A stretch of 64,000 nucleotides of DNA from Bacteroidota bacterium (GTDB lineage Bacteria; Bacteroidota; Bacteroidia; Chitinophagales; Chitinophagaceae), in assembly GCA_018267955.1 (NCBI GenBank), contig JAFDXL010000010.1:1-64000 (forward strand), read 5' to 3'. This document shows positions 17,085 through 26,100 of the stretch, one piece after another. How positions within the stretch are numbered: position 1 is the stretch's first letter; each line of letters starts with the position of its first letter. Under the pieces are notes generated by a model. It had not been told where the DNA came from. It did no database searches and worked only from the letters and a program-made list of their open reading frames with translations. The position numbers and the translations under genes were made by a program.

Positions 17085-17729
17085 TTATTTTATGTAGAAG
17101 CAGTAACCGCCGTACTTGTCAAACTCGGCTTTCGTCGCCTTTGCTGCTGATATATCTTTTGAATATTGCAGTGCCTCATAATGATTATTACCACCATTAT
17201 TTGTATTGAAGGTTAAGTTTTTCACATCCTCATTAGGACATTCTGTTATATCCACTTTGGTAGCTTTGAGGAATGTAGAAAAAGACACCAGGTAAGCACC
17301 CGACCTTGTAGCCACAATGCCTGCCTTATATTTATAGCTGCCATTGCTATAGTCGTGCTTTATTTGATATGATTGCACATTAGGTGCAGCGGAATAAATA
17401 TTAGTTGTGCCTGATAGGGGGATGATAATAGGATCCGGGTAAGTATAGGGAGGGTAGTTCATATCACATACCTGCCAACTTGCCTTAAAATCAAAGTTAT
17501 GCACAGTATATGTTTTGCCATCTTCAGCATTATACATTTGATCACTAAATGCATTTTCTATCCATATAGTATCACCTATACGAAAGGTATCTTTTGCCGG
17601 TGATATTGTTACCGGCAGATCAAACTCGTAGGTAATGCCACGTTTACCGCCGCAGCTTTTTTTACCACAGCCATAGCAAATAAACACCATGAGTATAGCG
17701 GTCAATAAAATATATCGGGAAAGATTCAT
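17085..17729 (-). CDS. Hypothetical lipoprotein
   Basis: The 214-aa protein has a lipoprotein signal peptide with lipobox I-C-Y-G-C (acylated Cys at about residue 21), followed by a GKKSCGGKRG spacer. The mature domain has a series of beta strands (FRIGDTIWIENAFSDQMYN; SGAYLVSFSTFLKATKVDITECPNED) consistent with an Ig-like sandwich. No family recognised. It is divergent from the PKD lipoprotein gene, 88 bp between starts. Confidence 0.7.
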   Translation of the reverse strand: MNLSRYILLTAILMVFICYGCGKKSCGGKRGITYEFDLPVTISPAKDTFRIGDTIWIENAFSDQMYNAEDGKTYTVHNFDFKASWQVCDMNYPPYTYPDPIIIPLSGTTNIYSAAPNVQSYQIKHDYSNGSYKYKAGIVATRSGAYLVSFSTFLKATKVDITECPNEDVKNLTFNTNNGGNNHYEALQYSKDISAAKATKAEFDKYGGYCFYIK

Positions 17730-17817
17730 AGCAAAACTGGTTACTTACGGGTTGGTTCATAAAAATACAGCTATATATAAAACCACCAAATCATATTGCT
17801 GCTATATTTGTCCCCTG

Positions 17818-18702
17818 ATGAAGTATAGTGCTTTACTGATAATAATCGCATTTTTTTGCAGTTCTATGGGCTGCTCTACCTCTAAAAACCTGCAGCGCAA
17901 TCCACCCTATACTATTAGCTGGAGCGATGACCCTGTATGGGGAGAGGCTGTAAGTTTCTACAGCGATGCACCTATTACCAGCACTTATCTGTGGGACTTC
18001 GGCAACGGCCGCACCTCTACGCTGATGCAGCCAAAATATACTTATGGCAAAGCAGGCAACTATACTATATCACTAACGTTAGATCATAAAAAAAGGAAGA
18101 AGATATCTAAGCAGATACATATAGGTAACATGCCTGTGTACAGGTTTTACACGATTGCTACCAATACAGATACCGTACAATTTACATCCATAGCAGATAG
18201 CGGCAGTAGCTATCATTGGGATTTTGGAGACGACAGCACATCAACCCTGCCCAACCCGGCACATCTATTTGCCCAACCCGGCGTGTACAACATTACATTG
18301 AAGGTGAATAACCGCACCGCATTTTGTAATAATCCCGTATTACACGTAGCACAAGACCCATTATATACTTTTAAAATATCGGGCACAAGAATGTTTTACG
18401 GCAGTACTAATATTACCATTGCAGAAAAAAACACCATAACGCCTGTTAGCAATGCTGCATACACTATAGGCTACACAGATAAGCTAACTTTGCTCACACC
18501 TAAGTTTAGCGGGCAGTTTTTTTCAGAACCTGTTATGTATAACCCCATATTCTCTGCAGGCAATATACTCACCTACACCAGCGCCAACACTACACTGCGC
18601 TACGATACCAGGGCTGATACTGTGTACATTGAACAACATTATGTGCAGGTGCCGGACAAAGACACTATTCGTGCATTCAATACAGCGCATACTGCTAAAT
18701 AA
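17818..18702 (+). CDS. Lipoprotein with two PKD domains
   Basis: The ATG at 17818 starts a proper lipoprotein signal (MKYSALLIIIAFFCSSMGCS, lipobox S-M-G-C), giving 294 aa. The longer frame from 17689 crosses the divergent gene's start. Two PKD repeats are obvious: YLWDFGNGRTSTLMQPKYTY (about residues 55-75) and YHWDFGDDSTSTLPNPAHLF (about 133-152), each followed by G-x-Y-x-I-x-L. A C-terminal region of about 110 aa has no recognised domain. PKD modules are extracellular protein- or sugar-contact domains. No sorting domain is present, in keeping with lipid anchoring. Confidence 0.8.
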   Translation: MKYSALLIIIAFFCSSMGCSTSKNLQRNPPYTISWSDDPVWGEAVSFYSDAPITSTYLWDFGNGRTSTLMQPKYTYGKAGNYTISLTLDHKKRKKISKQIHIGNMPVYRFYTIATNTDTVQFTSIADSGSSYHWDFGDDSTSTLPNPAHLFAQPGVYNITLKVNNRTAFCNNPVLHVAQDPLYTFKISGTRMFYGSTNITIAEKNTITPVSNAAYTIGYTDKLTLLTPKFSGQFFSEPVMYNPIFSAGNILTYTSANTTLRYDTRADTVYIEQHYVQVPDKDTIRAFNTAHTAK

Positions 18703-18794
18703 TATTGAGCAACATCAGCATTTGGTGTGACCATCATCATTTTCCTGCTACATAGCCCACAGTACCTTAGCATTGTAATTAAAACATACTCGTC

Positions 18795-19049
18795 ATGAGA
18801 AACGCAGGTAAGGCACTATTAGGATTGGCAGCAGCATTTGCCGCAGGTGCAACAATAGGTGTTCTTTACGCACCTGACAAGGGTGATCGTACCCGCAGGA
18901 GGCTGACACGCAAGGGACGGTTGATGTATGATGACATGCAAAACGCCTATGAAGATGGCAAAGACACGCTCGAAGACCTGCGCGACACACTGAAGGACAA
19001 CCTGGAAAGGGTAAATGACGAGATCAACAGATTAAAAAAGTGCAATTAG
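18795..19049 (+). CDS. YtxH-domain protein
   Basis: The 84-aa protein starts with a Gly/Ala transmembrane helix ending GVLYAPDKG (about residues 8-30), the hallmark of YtxH/GvpP-like stress proteins. A basic patch (DRTRRRLTRKGR) and a charged amphipathic helix (EDGKDTLEDLRDTLKDNLERVNDEINRLKK) follow. Such proteins are small membrane-anchored, often stress-induced, and of unknown molecular role. Confidence 0.85.
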   Translation: MRNAGKALLGLAAAFAAGATIGVLYAPDKGDRTRRRLTRKGRLMYDDMQNAYEDGKDTLEDLRDTLKDNLERVNDEINRLKKCN

Positions 19050-19160
19050 ACATAACAAACAGGTAGCCACCTCGGAACGGCTCAATTTCCGACACAGCTA
19101 AATTTTTCATCTTCTCTCATATACTGAGGTACGTTACCAACAATGACAGACAAGGCAGAG

Positions 19161-19190
19161 ATAGCTCTCGTAATGGGGAGCTATTTTTTT
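19161..19190. terminator. Terminator between YtxH gene and the convergent T9SS gene
   Basis: ATAGCTC (19161-19167) pairs with GAGCTAT (19178-19184). A run of seven T follows on the plus strand, so it can end transcription from the YtxH gene. It lies 4 bp from the minus-strand stop at 19189. Confidence 0.6.
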
Positions 19191-21105
19191 ATTCCTTTAC
19201 CACTTTCTGATTATACCTGTTCCCGCTACTATCGGTAACTTGTACCAGGTAGGTACCAGGTGCCCAATCTGTGGTAGCGATACCTTCTGTTTTGTTGGTT
19301 GCTATCTGCTGAATGATCTTCCTTCCGTATAGATCATATACAACAACAGATACTCCGGGCTGCAAACCATCAAGGGTAAGTATATTCTTTACAGGGTTAG
19401 GATAGATGCTTACATCTCCTGCAGATAAAACATTATCGATACTATTAGGGAACAGGTAAACCTGCCTGCAGTAGGTGTTATCGCCACAGGTGTTAGTAAC
19501 CTTCAGGCATACAATGTAATTGCCGCTGTCTTTATAATTATGTGTTGGATTGGCTATAGTTGATGTATCGCCATCTCCAAAATCCCATCTGTAAGTAGTA
19601 ATACCCGATGAACCCGTATAAGTAAAATTAGCAGACTGTCCTGTCTTCGTCATACTGAACTGTGGCTCAGGAATATTGGTACAGTTGCAATTGTTATGAC
19701 CATACTTGGCAATATACCAGTCCGATTCTCCGCCAACTTTAGCAAGGGTATTCCCCGCAACTGTAAGTGTAGTATAGAAATTACCTCCTATATACACATT
19801 ATCCCTGCCATCAGAAACGGTAGCATGTTCTTCACTACCAGATGCAGGTAACTGATCAATGCCTAAAACTTTTCCCGTTGTGGTATTAAACCTGGTGATA
19901 AACGGCCGATAACCACTGTTTTTGGGCAGGCTAAACGAATCATTGTAATCCTGCCATTTTAAAAGTCCGGGGAAGCTGCCATGTAGTATCACCTCGCCGC
20001 TATTACGCAGTGCCACTCCCCCATCTGTAAAAGTTGCAGCATTAACATTAGCACACTTCGCCCATACAATATGCCCACCGGTATCTAGCTTCAACATCAA
20101 TGGTGCTGTTTCAGGTATAGTAGCTGCATACCCGTCGAACTTTTCTCCAACTACCAAAAGCCCGGCAAGATAAAGGCTACCATCCTTGTCAATTGCAATA
20201 TCACCGTAAAAACCGCCTGCCGTACCGGGATCCGACTGCCGTAACCAGGCAAGCTTTCCATCATTATTATATGCAGCAATGAATTTAGCACTCGTCAGCG
20301 TATTACCATTTACATACATAGGAACAAACGCACTGTTACCATCCCCTGCATAATAATATCTGCCACTTCTTACATCTCTTGCCAAATGTCCGTTAGTTAG
20401 CAATGAATTCAAATTAACAGAACCGAGAAATTTGCCGCTCTTATCATATTTGACAATATAATCATTTACCGCATTTACCACCAACCCACCATTTAGATAT
20501 TCACCGGGATACATTTGCCACATCCAGTACACCGTACCTGAGCTATCTACATTCATTCCCAGGTCAAGTGAATTTATCCTGCCTGTGGTACCAATGGTAT
20601 CAGACTGAGGCTGGCGCATCCATTTATAATTACCTGCAGTATCATATTTTATCAGGGTGATGCCTTTATATATTTTACCTGCCGTAGTAAAACTGGTATC
20701 TGTATCAATATTTACAGTAGTATTAGACTGGCTCCTATCCAGGAAACAACTCATATATACACCATCCAGCTTATCGGTACACACTTCATAGGCATAATCA
20801 TTCCTGTATGTACCCATGACCTTCCACCATCTGAGTTTTCCGGTACAATCAAAACTAGCCATCACAATATCAAACCCTCCATTGCCATTCTTCACATCAC
20901 CATCTACATTAACACTTGCCTGCGCTACATGGCCCACTGCATATACATTACCATGCACATCTACTGCCATACTGTTTACGTGTTCCCATTCGCTGCCGCC
21001 GGTGGTTTGTGCACTCCCGGCACGTTTACCCCATTGGAAGGACTGAGCAGATGCCCTGCCCACCAGCAGCAGTAGCAAAAAAATGTATATGCTATATCTT
21101 TTCAA
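19189..21105 (-). CDS. T9SS-sorted beta-propeller/PKD protein, downstream tandem paralog
   Basis: The 638-aa secreted protein has a signal peptide (to GRASAQ), then SBBP/propeller-like repeats (NSMAVDVHGNVYAVGHV; VSDGRDNVYIGGNFYT). One PKD domain lies at about residues 478-545 (YRWDFGDGDTSTIANPTHNY). A type A T9SS sorting domain forms the last ~80 residues (IYPNPVKNILTLDGL...VYDLYGRKI...APGTYLVQVTDSSG). It starts with TTG only 3 bp after the stop of its upstream twin, so the two form one unit. The pair repeats with an exact 1920-bp period. N-terminal residues ~20-90 and the C-terminal ~240 residues are nearly identical between them, and the middle is clearly diverged. Confidence 0.88.
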   Translation of the reverse strand: MKRYSIYIFLLLLLVGRASAQSFQWGKRAGSAQTTGGSEWEHVNSMAVDVHGNVYAVGHVAQASVNVDGDVKNGNGGFDIVMASFDCTGKLRWWKVMGTYRNDYAYEVCTDKLDGVYMSCFLDRSQSNTTVNIDTDTSFTTAGKIYKGITLIKYDTAGNYKWMRQPQSDTIGTTGRINSLDLGMNVDSSGTVYWMWQMYPGEYLNGGLVVNAVNDYIVKYDKSGKFLGSVNLNSLLTNGHLARDVRSGRYYYAGDGNSAFVPMYVNGNTLTSAKFIAAYNNDGKLAWLRQSDPGTAGGFYGDIAIDKDGSLYLAGLLVVGEKFDGYAATIPETAPLMLKLDTGGHIVWAKCANVNAATFTDGGVALRNSGEVILHGSFPGLLKWQDYNDSFSLPKNSGYRPFITRFNTTTGKVLGIDQLPASGSEEHATVSDGRDNVYIGGNFYTTLTVAGNTLAKVGGESDWYIAKYGHNNCNCTNIPEPQFSMTKTGQSANFTYTGSSGITTYRWDFGDGDTSTIANPTHNYKDSGNYIVCLKVTNTCGDNTYCRQVYLFPNSIDNVLSAGDVSIYPNPVKNILTLDGLQPGVSVVVYDLYGRKIIQQIATNKTEGIATTDWAPGTYLVQVTDSSGNRYNQKVVKE

Positions 21106-21108
21106 TCT

Positions 21109-23025
21109 TTATTCCTTTATCACTTTCTGATTATACCTGTTGCCATTACTATCGGTAATTTGTACCAGGTAGGTGCCCGGTACCCAATCTGCAGTAGCGA
21201 TCTGTTCTGTTTTGTTCGTTGCTATCTGCTGAATGATTTTCCTGCCATATAGGTCATATACAACAACTGATGCTCCGGACTGCAAACCATCAAGCGTAAG
21301 TATATCCTTTACAGGGTTAGGATAGAGGCTTACATCCCCTGCCGATAAAACATTATGGATACTATTAGGAAACAGGTAAACCTGTCTGCAGTACGTATTA
21401 TCGCCGCAGGTGTTAGTAACCTTCAGGCATACAATATAGTTACCGCTATCTTTATAATTATGTGTTGGATTTGCTATAGTTGAAGTATCTCCATCTCCAA
21501 AATCCCATCTGTAAGTAGTAATACCCGATGAGCCGGTATAAGTGAAATTAGCCGTTTGCCCTGTCTTCGTCATACTGAACTGTGGTTCGGGAATATTGGT
21601 ACAGTTGCAATTGTTATGTCCATACTTGGCTATATACCAGTCCGATTCTCCGCCAACTTTAGCAAGGGTATTCCCCGCAACAGTAAGTGTAGTATAGAAA
21701 TTACCTCCTATATACACATTATTCCTGCCATCAGAAACGGTGGCATATTCCTCACAACCCGATGCTGGTAATTGATCGATACCCAGCACCTTACCCGTAG
21801 TGGTATTGAACCTTGTAATAAATGGACGGTATCCGCTATTGAACGGAAGATTGAATGAATCTCTATAATTCTGCCATTTTAGAAGACCCGGAAATTTGCC
21901 ATGTAATATTATTTCTCCGCTGTTACGGAGTGTAACACCTCCTTCTACAAATGTTGCTCCGTTAGTTTTTGCCTCGATGCCCCATACTACTTTGCCATTA
22001 CTGTCCATCTTTATAACAGTAGGGCTTATATATATGCTAGACAATTTATCCTTAAAGCCATTAAATGTTTCTCCAACATCCAGCAACATCGCGGCATATA
22101 TACTGCCTTCGGCATCAATACCCAGGTTACCTGCAATACCGCCTACATCCCCGGCATCCCCTTGTTTACACCATATATATTTGCCTGCTTTATCGAAAGC
22201 AGCTATGTACTTACTGCTGCTTAGTGCAACGCCATTCACGTTCATACTTGATGTATTTCCGTATCCTGCATAGTAAAATCTACCTGATCTTTTATCCCTT
22301 GTCAGGAGACCACCGGCAACAATTGATTTTAGATTCAACGCGCTGTTAAAACTTCCGTATCTATCATATTGCAAAATATAATCGCTGGTTTGGGGTACAT
22401 TAAGTGTTCCGTAAAAATATATACTGGCTCCCATTTGCAGCATCCAGTAAACATTACCTGCACTATCTACATTCAATCCGAGGTCTCCCGTAGCCATATA
22501 AGTATCAACCCCGATCGTATCTGCCTGGGGTGCACTAAACCATTTATAATTGCCTGCAGTATCATATTTGATCAATGCAAGCCCTTTAAATGTTTTTCCT
22601 GAAAATGTAGTATCGCTATCTATATGTATCGTATTACCACCCTGGCTCCTGTCCAAAAAACAACTTAAATAAACACCACCCAATTTATCTGCACACACTT
22701 CATAAGCATAATCGTTACTTGGACCGCCTATCACTTTCCACCATCTTAGTGCCCCGTTACAACTAAAGCTTGCAAATACTACATCAAATGCCCCATTGCC
22801 GTTTTTTACATCACCATCTACGTTGATGCTTGCCTGCGCTACATGACCTACAGCATATACATTACCATGCACATCCACGGCCATACTGTTTACATGTTCC
22901 CATTCGCTGCCACCGGTAGTTTGTGCACTTCCTGCACGTTTACCCCATTGGAAAGATTGGGCAAAAGAAACATTACAAAAAAGAAATAATATCAGTGAAA
23001 AATGAAAAGAGTAGTTTTTTTTCAT
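21109..23025 (-). CDS. T9SS-sorted beta-propeller/PKD protein, upstream tandem paralog
   Basis: The 638-aa protein has the same architecture as the gene at 19189-21105: signal peptide (ending VSFAQ), propeller-type SBBP repeats, a PKD domain (YRWDFGDGDTSTIANPTHNY) and a type A sorting domain (LYPNPVKDILTLDGLQ...). It would be secreted by the type IX system and attached or released at the cell surface. The middle region (about residues 95-390) differs strongly from its twin, so the binding surface may have diversified. ATG at 23025. Confidence 0.88.
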   Translation of the reverse strand: MKKNYSFHFSLILFLFCNVSFAQSFQWGKRAGSAQTTGGSEWEHVNSMAVDVHGNVYAVGHVAQASINVDGDVKNGNGAFDVVFASFSCNGALRWWKVIGGPSNDYAYEVCADKLGGVYLSCFLDRSQGGNTIHIDSDTTFSGKTFKGLALIKYDTAGNYKWFSAPQADTIGVDTYMATGDLGLNVDSAGNVYWMLQMGASIYFYGTLNVPQTSDYILQYDRYGSFNSALNLKSIVAGGLLTRDKRSGRFYYAGYGNTSSMNVNGVALSSSKYIAAFDKAGKYIWCKQGDAGDVGGIAGNLGIDAEGSIYAAMLLDVGETFNGFKDKLSSIYISPTVIKMDSNGKVVWGIEAKTNGATFVEGGVTLRNSGEIILHGKFPGLLKWQNYRDSFNLPFNSGYRPFITRFNTTTGKVLGIDQLPASGCEEYATVSDGRNNVYIGGNFYTTLTVAGNTLAKVGGESDWYIAKYGHNNCNCTNIPEPQFSMTKTGQTANFTYTGSSGITTYRWDFGDGDTSTIANPTHNYKDSGNYIVCLKVTNTCGDNTYCRQVYLFPNSIHNVLSAGDVSLYPNPVKDILTLDGLQSGASVVVYDLYGRKIIQQIATNKTEQIATADWVPGTYLVQITDSNGNRYNQKVIKE

Positions 23026-23069
23026 GATGTTGCACTTTGGGGTTATTACAATTTAATCATAAAATATTA

Positions 23070-23107
23070 AATAACCATAGCAAGCTTTTACACCTGCTAT
23101 GGTTATT
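23070..23107 (-). terminator. Terminator after the 1609-aa T9SS protein gene
   Basis: AATAACCATAGCA (23070-23082) is perfectly complementary to TGCTATGGTTATT (23095-23107), a 13-bp stem. A U-rich stretch follows on the minus strand. It lies 25 bp past the minus-strand stop at 23132 and separates this gene from the paralog pair. Confidence 0.75.
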
Positions 23108-23131
23108 ATTCTTAGACATTATCTGCAAAGA

Positions 23132-26100
23132 CTATTTAACAATACTCAACTTACTGTTCAGCACTGCTTTACCGTCTTGCTTCATTACAACCTGGTAAAC
23201 ACCCGGTGCAAAATCATCCAGCGATAATTGCCAGCTTCCTTTAGCACTTTGTGCATCCCTGCGCTGCATCAGCCTGCCGGTAATATCATATACTTCCAGG
23301 CAGCGGTTTTTGCCCTCACCTGTCCATGTATAGTCTATCCGGGTGCTGTTGTTAGCCGGGTTAGGTGCTATCAGCAACCTCAACGGACCGGAACTAACGA
23401 TCGTTTGATCACCGTCATGCGACAAAGAAGTAGTTCCTTCCTTACCTTGTGGATTACATCCTGTAGTACTCACATACATATCGCCACTGGTAGCGTTGCA
23501 CCAGCCGTTATCAAGGTACAGGTTGAATGTTCCCGGAGCATCGATGTTGAGATTTGGATAGTCTATAGGAATACCACCACCTGCCCATACAGGCAAGCCG
23601 TTTTTCAGATACTTCCACTGTACGAATGACCATATAGGCCCTGTGATCAGGTAGGTCTTCTTCGGACAAATTTCCCAGCATCCTGTAGGGAAGATCCACA
23701 GGTATTCCTTAGGGTCTTTCGGCACCCAAAGTGTATTTCTGCTCACGCATCCATACTGATCTGTAAACGTAACCTGGTATTTGCCACCTGCATATACAGA
23801 TACAGGTGTTCCGCTTTGTCCGGTATTCCAGTTAAATGTTCCCGGGCCACTTGCGGTTGCAGAGAGCTGTACCTCGTAAGTAGTACAATTGACGATATTG
23901 AATGAAGGCGTTGGCGGCGCTGGCGTACCATGCACTATCACATTAAAGATAGCACTGGTCTTGGTGCAATAGCCACCCAATCCATCAGGCACAGATACTG
24001 TTACCTGGTACGTATGTGTACTCGGACTGCTGTAAATATCTGTATAATTAGGCGTAGTGATCGCTGTTGGCGAACCATCAACGGTCCAGCTGTAAGTGAT
24101 ATTAGGATCGCTACCAGCATAACCATTTAACGTATAACCCACATTTTCACACTGATCGCTATCACCTGTTATTACGGCATCAGGAACCTGAACAACTACT
24201 AATGTATCCCCCAGGGTGCTTTCTACACATCCATAAGTATCATCATAAACATGTACCCAATAATAACCGGATTCAAATAAATTGATAGGTCGATAAGTAG
24301 TATGAGCTATCAAAGTATTATCGTTATACCAGTCATAATATGGCGGTACCGGTAACCGTGTACCAAGATTAGGCTGATAATTGAGTGTTATTATGGATCC
24401 CTCACAAGCGTGATTAGTTGACAGAGCTGTTCTTCCTTTTGTACTGTCTGGAACAATACGTACCCGTTTCATTGTCGATGCAGAGCAACCGTAATCATCT
24501 GTAACCGTAAGCCTAACATTATATAGGCCCGCGGCACCATATACCCTATAAGGGTTGTACTGGTTGTTTCCTGAAACATCGCCAAAATCCCAATCAGAGA
24601 ACATACCTGCCGGAACACTCATATTTGTGAACTGAACGGAAGCCTCTTGAGCACAAGTAGCCGTTGGTCTGTAGAACGAGAATGCAGCTACGGGCAGTGC
24701 CGGCACATTGATCACAACGGTTGTAGTACAGTTTGCATACGGCGATAATGACTGTATTACGTTAACGGTATGTGATCCAGGTGTAAGGAAACCTGAATAG
24801 GTTTGAGAAGCCCCGGTTTGTGTTGGAGTTCCCGTAACAGGCACATCTATAAAGAATGCATAGTTGGTACCCGCAATACCCGGTCCTGCTGTAAGTGTCA
24901 CACCACGTCCGCCGCCCGATGAAGAGCAATTATAATCTTCCTTCAGGTCTGGCTTGTAAGGGATCAGTACAGTAGTATCATGGCATACAGTACAGGTATC
25001 TCCTACCATATCATCAAAAGTGGCACAATAACGTATAGTATGATTTCCATAATCAAAACTATTGGTCATACTAAACTCTGTGCCGCCTAAACTATAAGAA
25101 CTGAAGCCTACTATCTCGCTCCATGTAAAGGTACCAGGTATATATCCGGTACTGCTATGGGTGGAGTTGAAGGTATATGTTTGGCAAGAACCATTAACGG
25201 CAGACGTAATACCTGTAGACGCAGGTATCATCAGGTTACAAGGACATACATTGAGTATGAACAGTGTATCCGTCATTGCAGGACAACCATTAGAGGAGGT
25301 TATCTGCACAGTGTAATAACCAAACGCACTTGCCGTATAAGTAGAACTTGTAGCACCCGTTATTGGAGAGCCGTTAAAATACCACTGGAACGACGAAGCT
25401 GCGGGCCCACTCACATAGGTGGCTGTAAGCAATTGCGAGAAAGTATTACAGAAACTAATACGTCCGTAACTGCCCCATGGAGATATACCGTACCGCGATA
25501 TCGGCTTCACCAAAATACTATCGATCACGCTGTCTTTACCGGGACAAGTGTATGGATTGTAGATGATGGCCTTAACGGTTTTATATACGTTCACTGTATT
25601 GTATATATCATAAGTGTAGTTTACACTTCCAACATCAGTAAATGATGGCCTTCCATCTCCAAAATTCCACAATACAGACGTACCACCTGTGTTCAATGTT
25701 GCGGTGAATTGAGTACTATCACAAATAGTAGCAGGTAATGTTACAAAGAATGGCGGCGGGAATTGCCCGATATGTATCAGCATAGAATCCTGGTAGATAT
25801 CAAAGCAACGCCTCATTTTACAACGCAGCCAAACAGTGCCGGAAACCTTATTGAATAAGATCGTTGGCGTAGGCGTTCCGTCTCCGCTGGCAACACTCGC
25901 CATCAACGGGTTAGAAAGCGTCCATTCATATGTTTCGCCAGTAGCATAGGTAGCATTGTAGCCATGATAGCTGCTTGGGCATACACTGTCAGGCCCTGTA
26001 ACAGCAAGGTTTACTATCAAAGGATGTACCGTATCAGTAATGGTGTCTGACGGACAGTAAGGCATTTCCTTGCTTGTTCTCCATGAATAGATCACAAACG

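Noticed and set aside
25231-25241. AGGTTACA inside the 1609-aa gene
   Set aside because: It is inside a coding region and no ATTAGAG lies 16 bp away.
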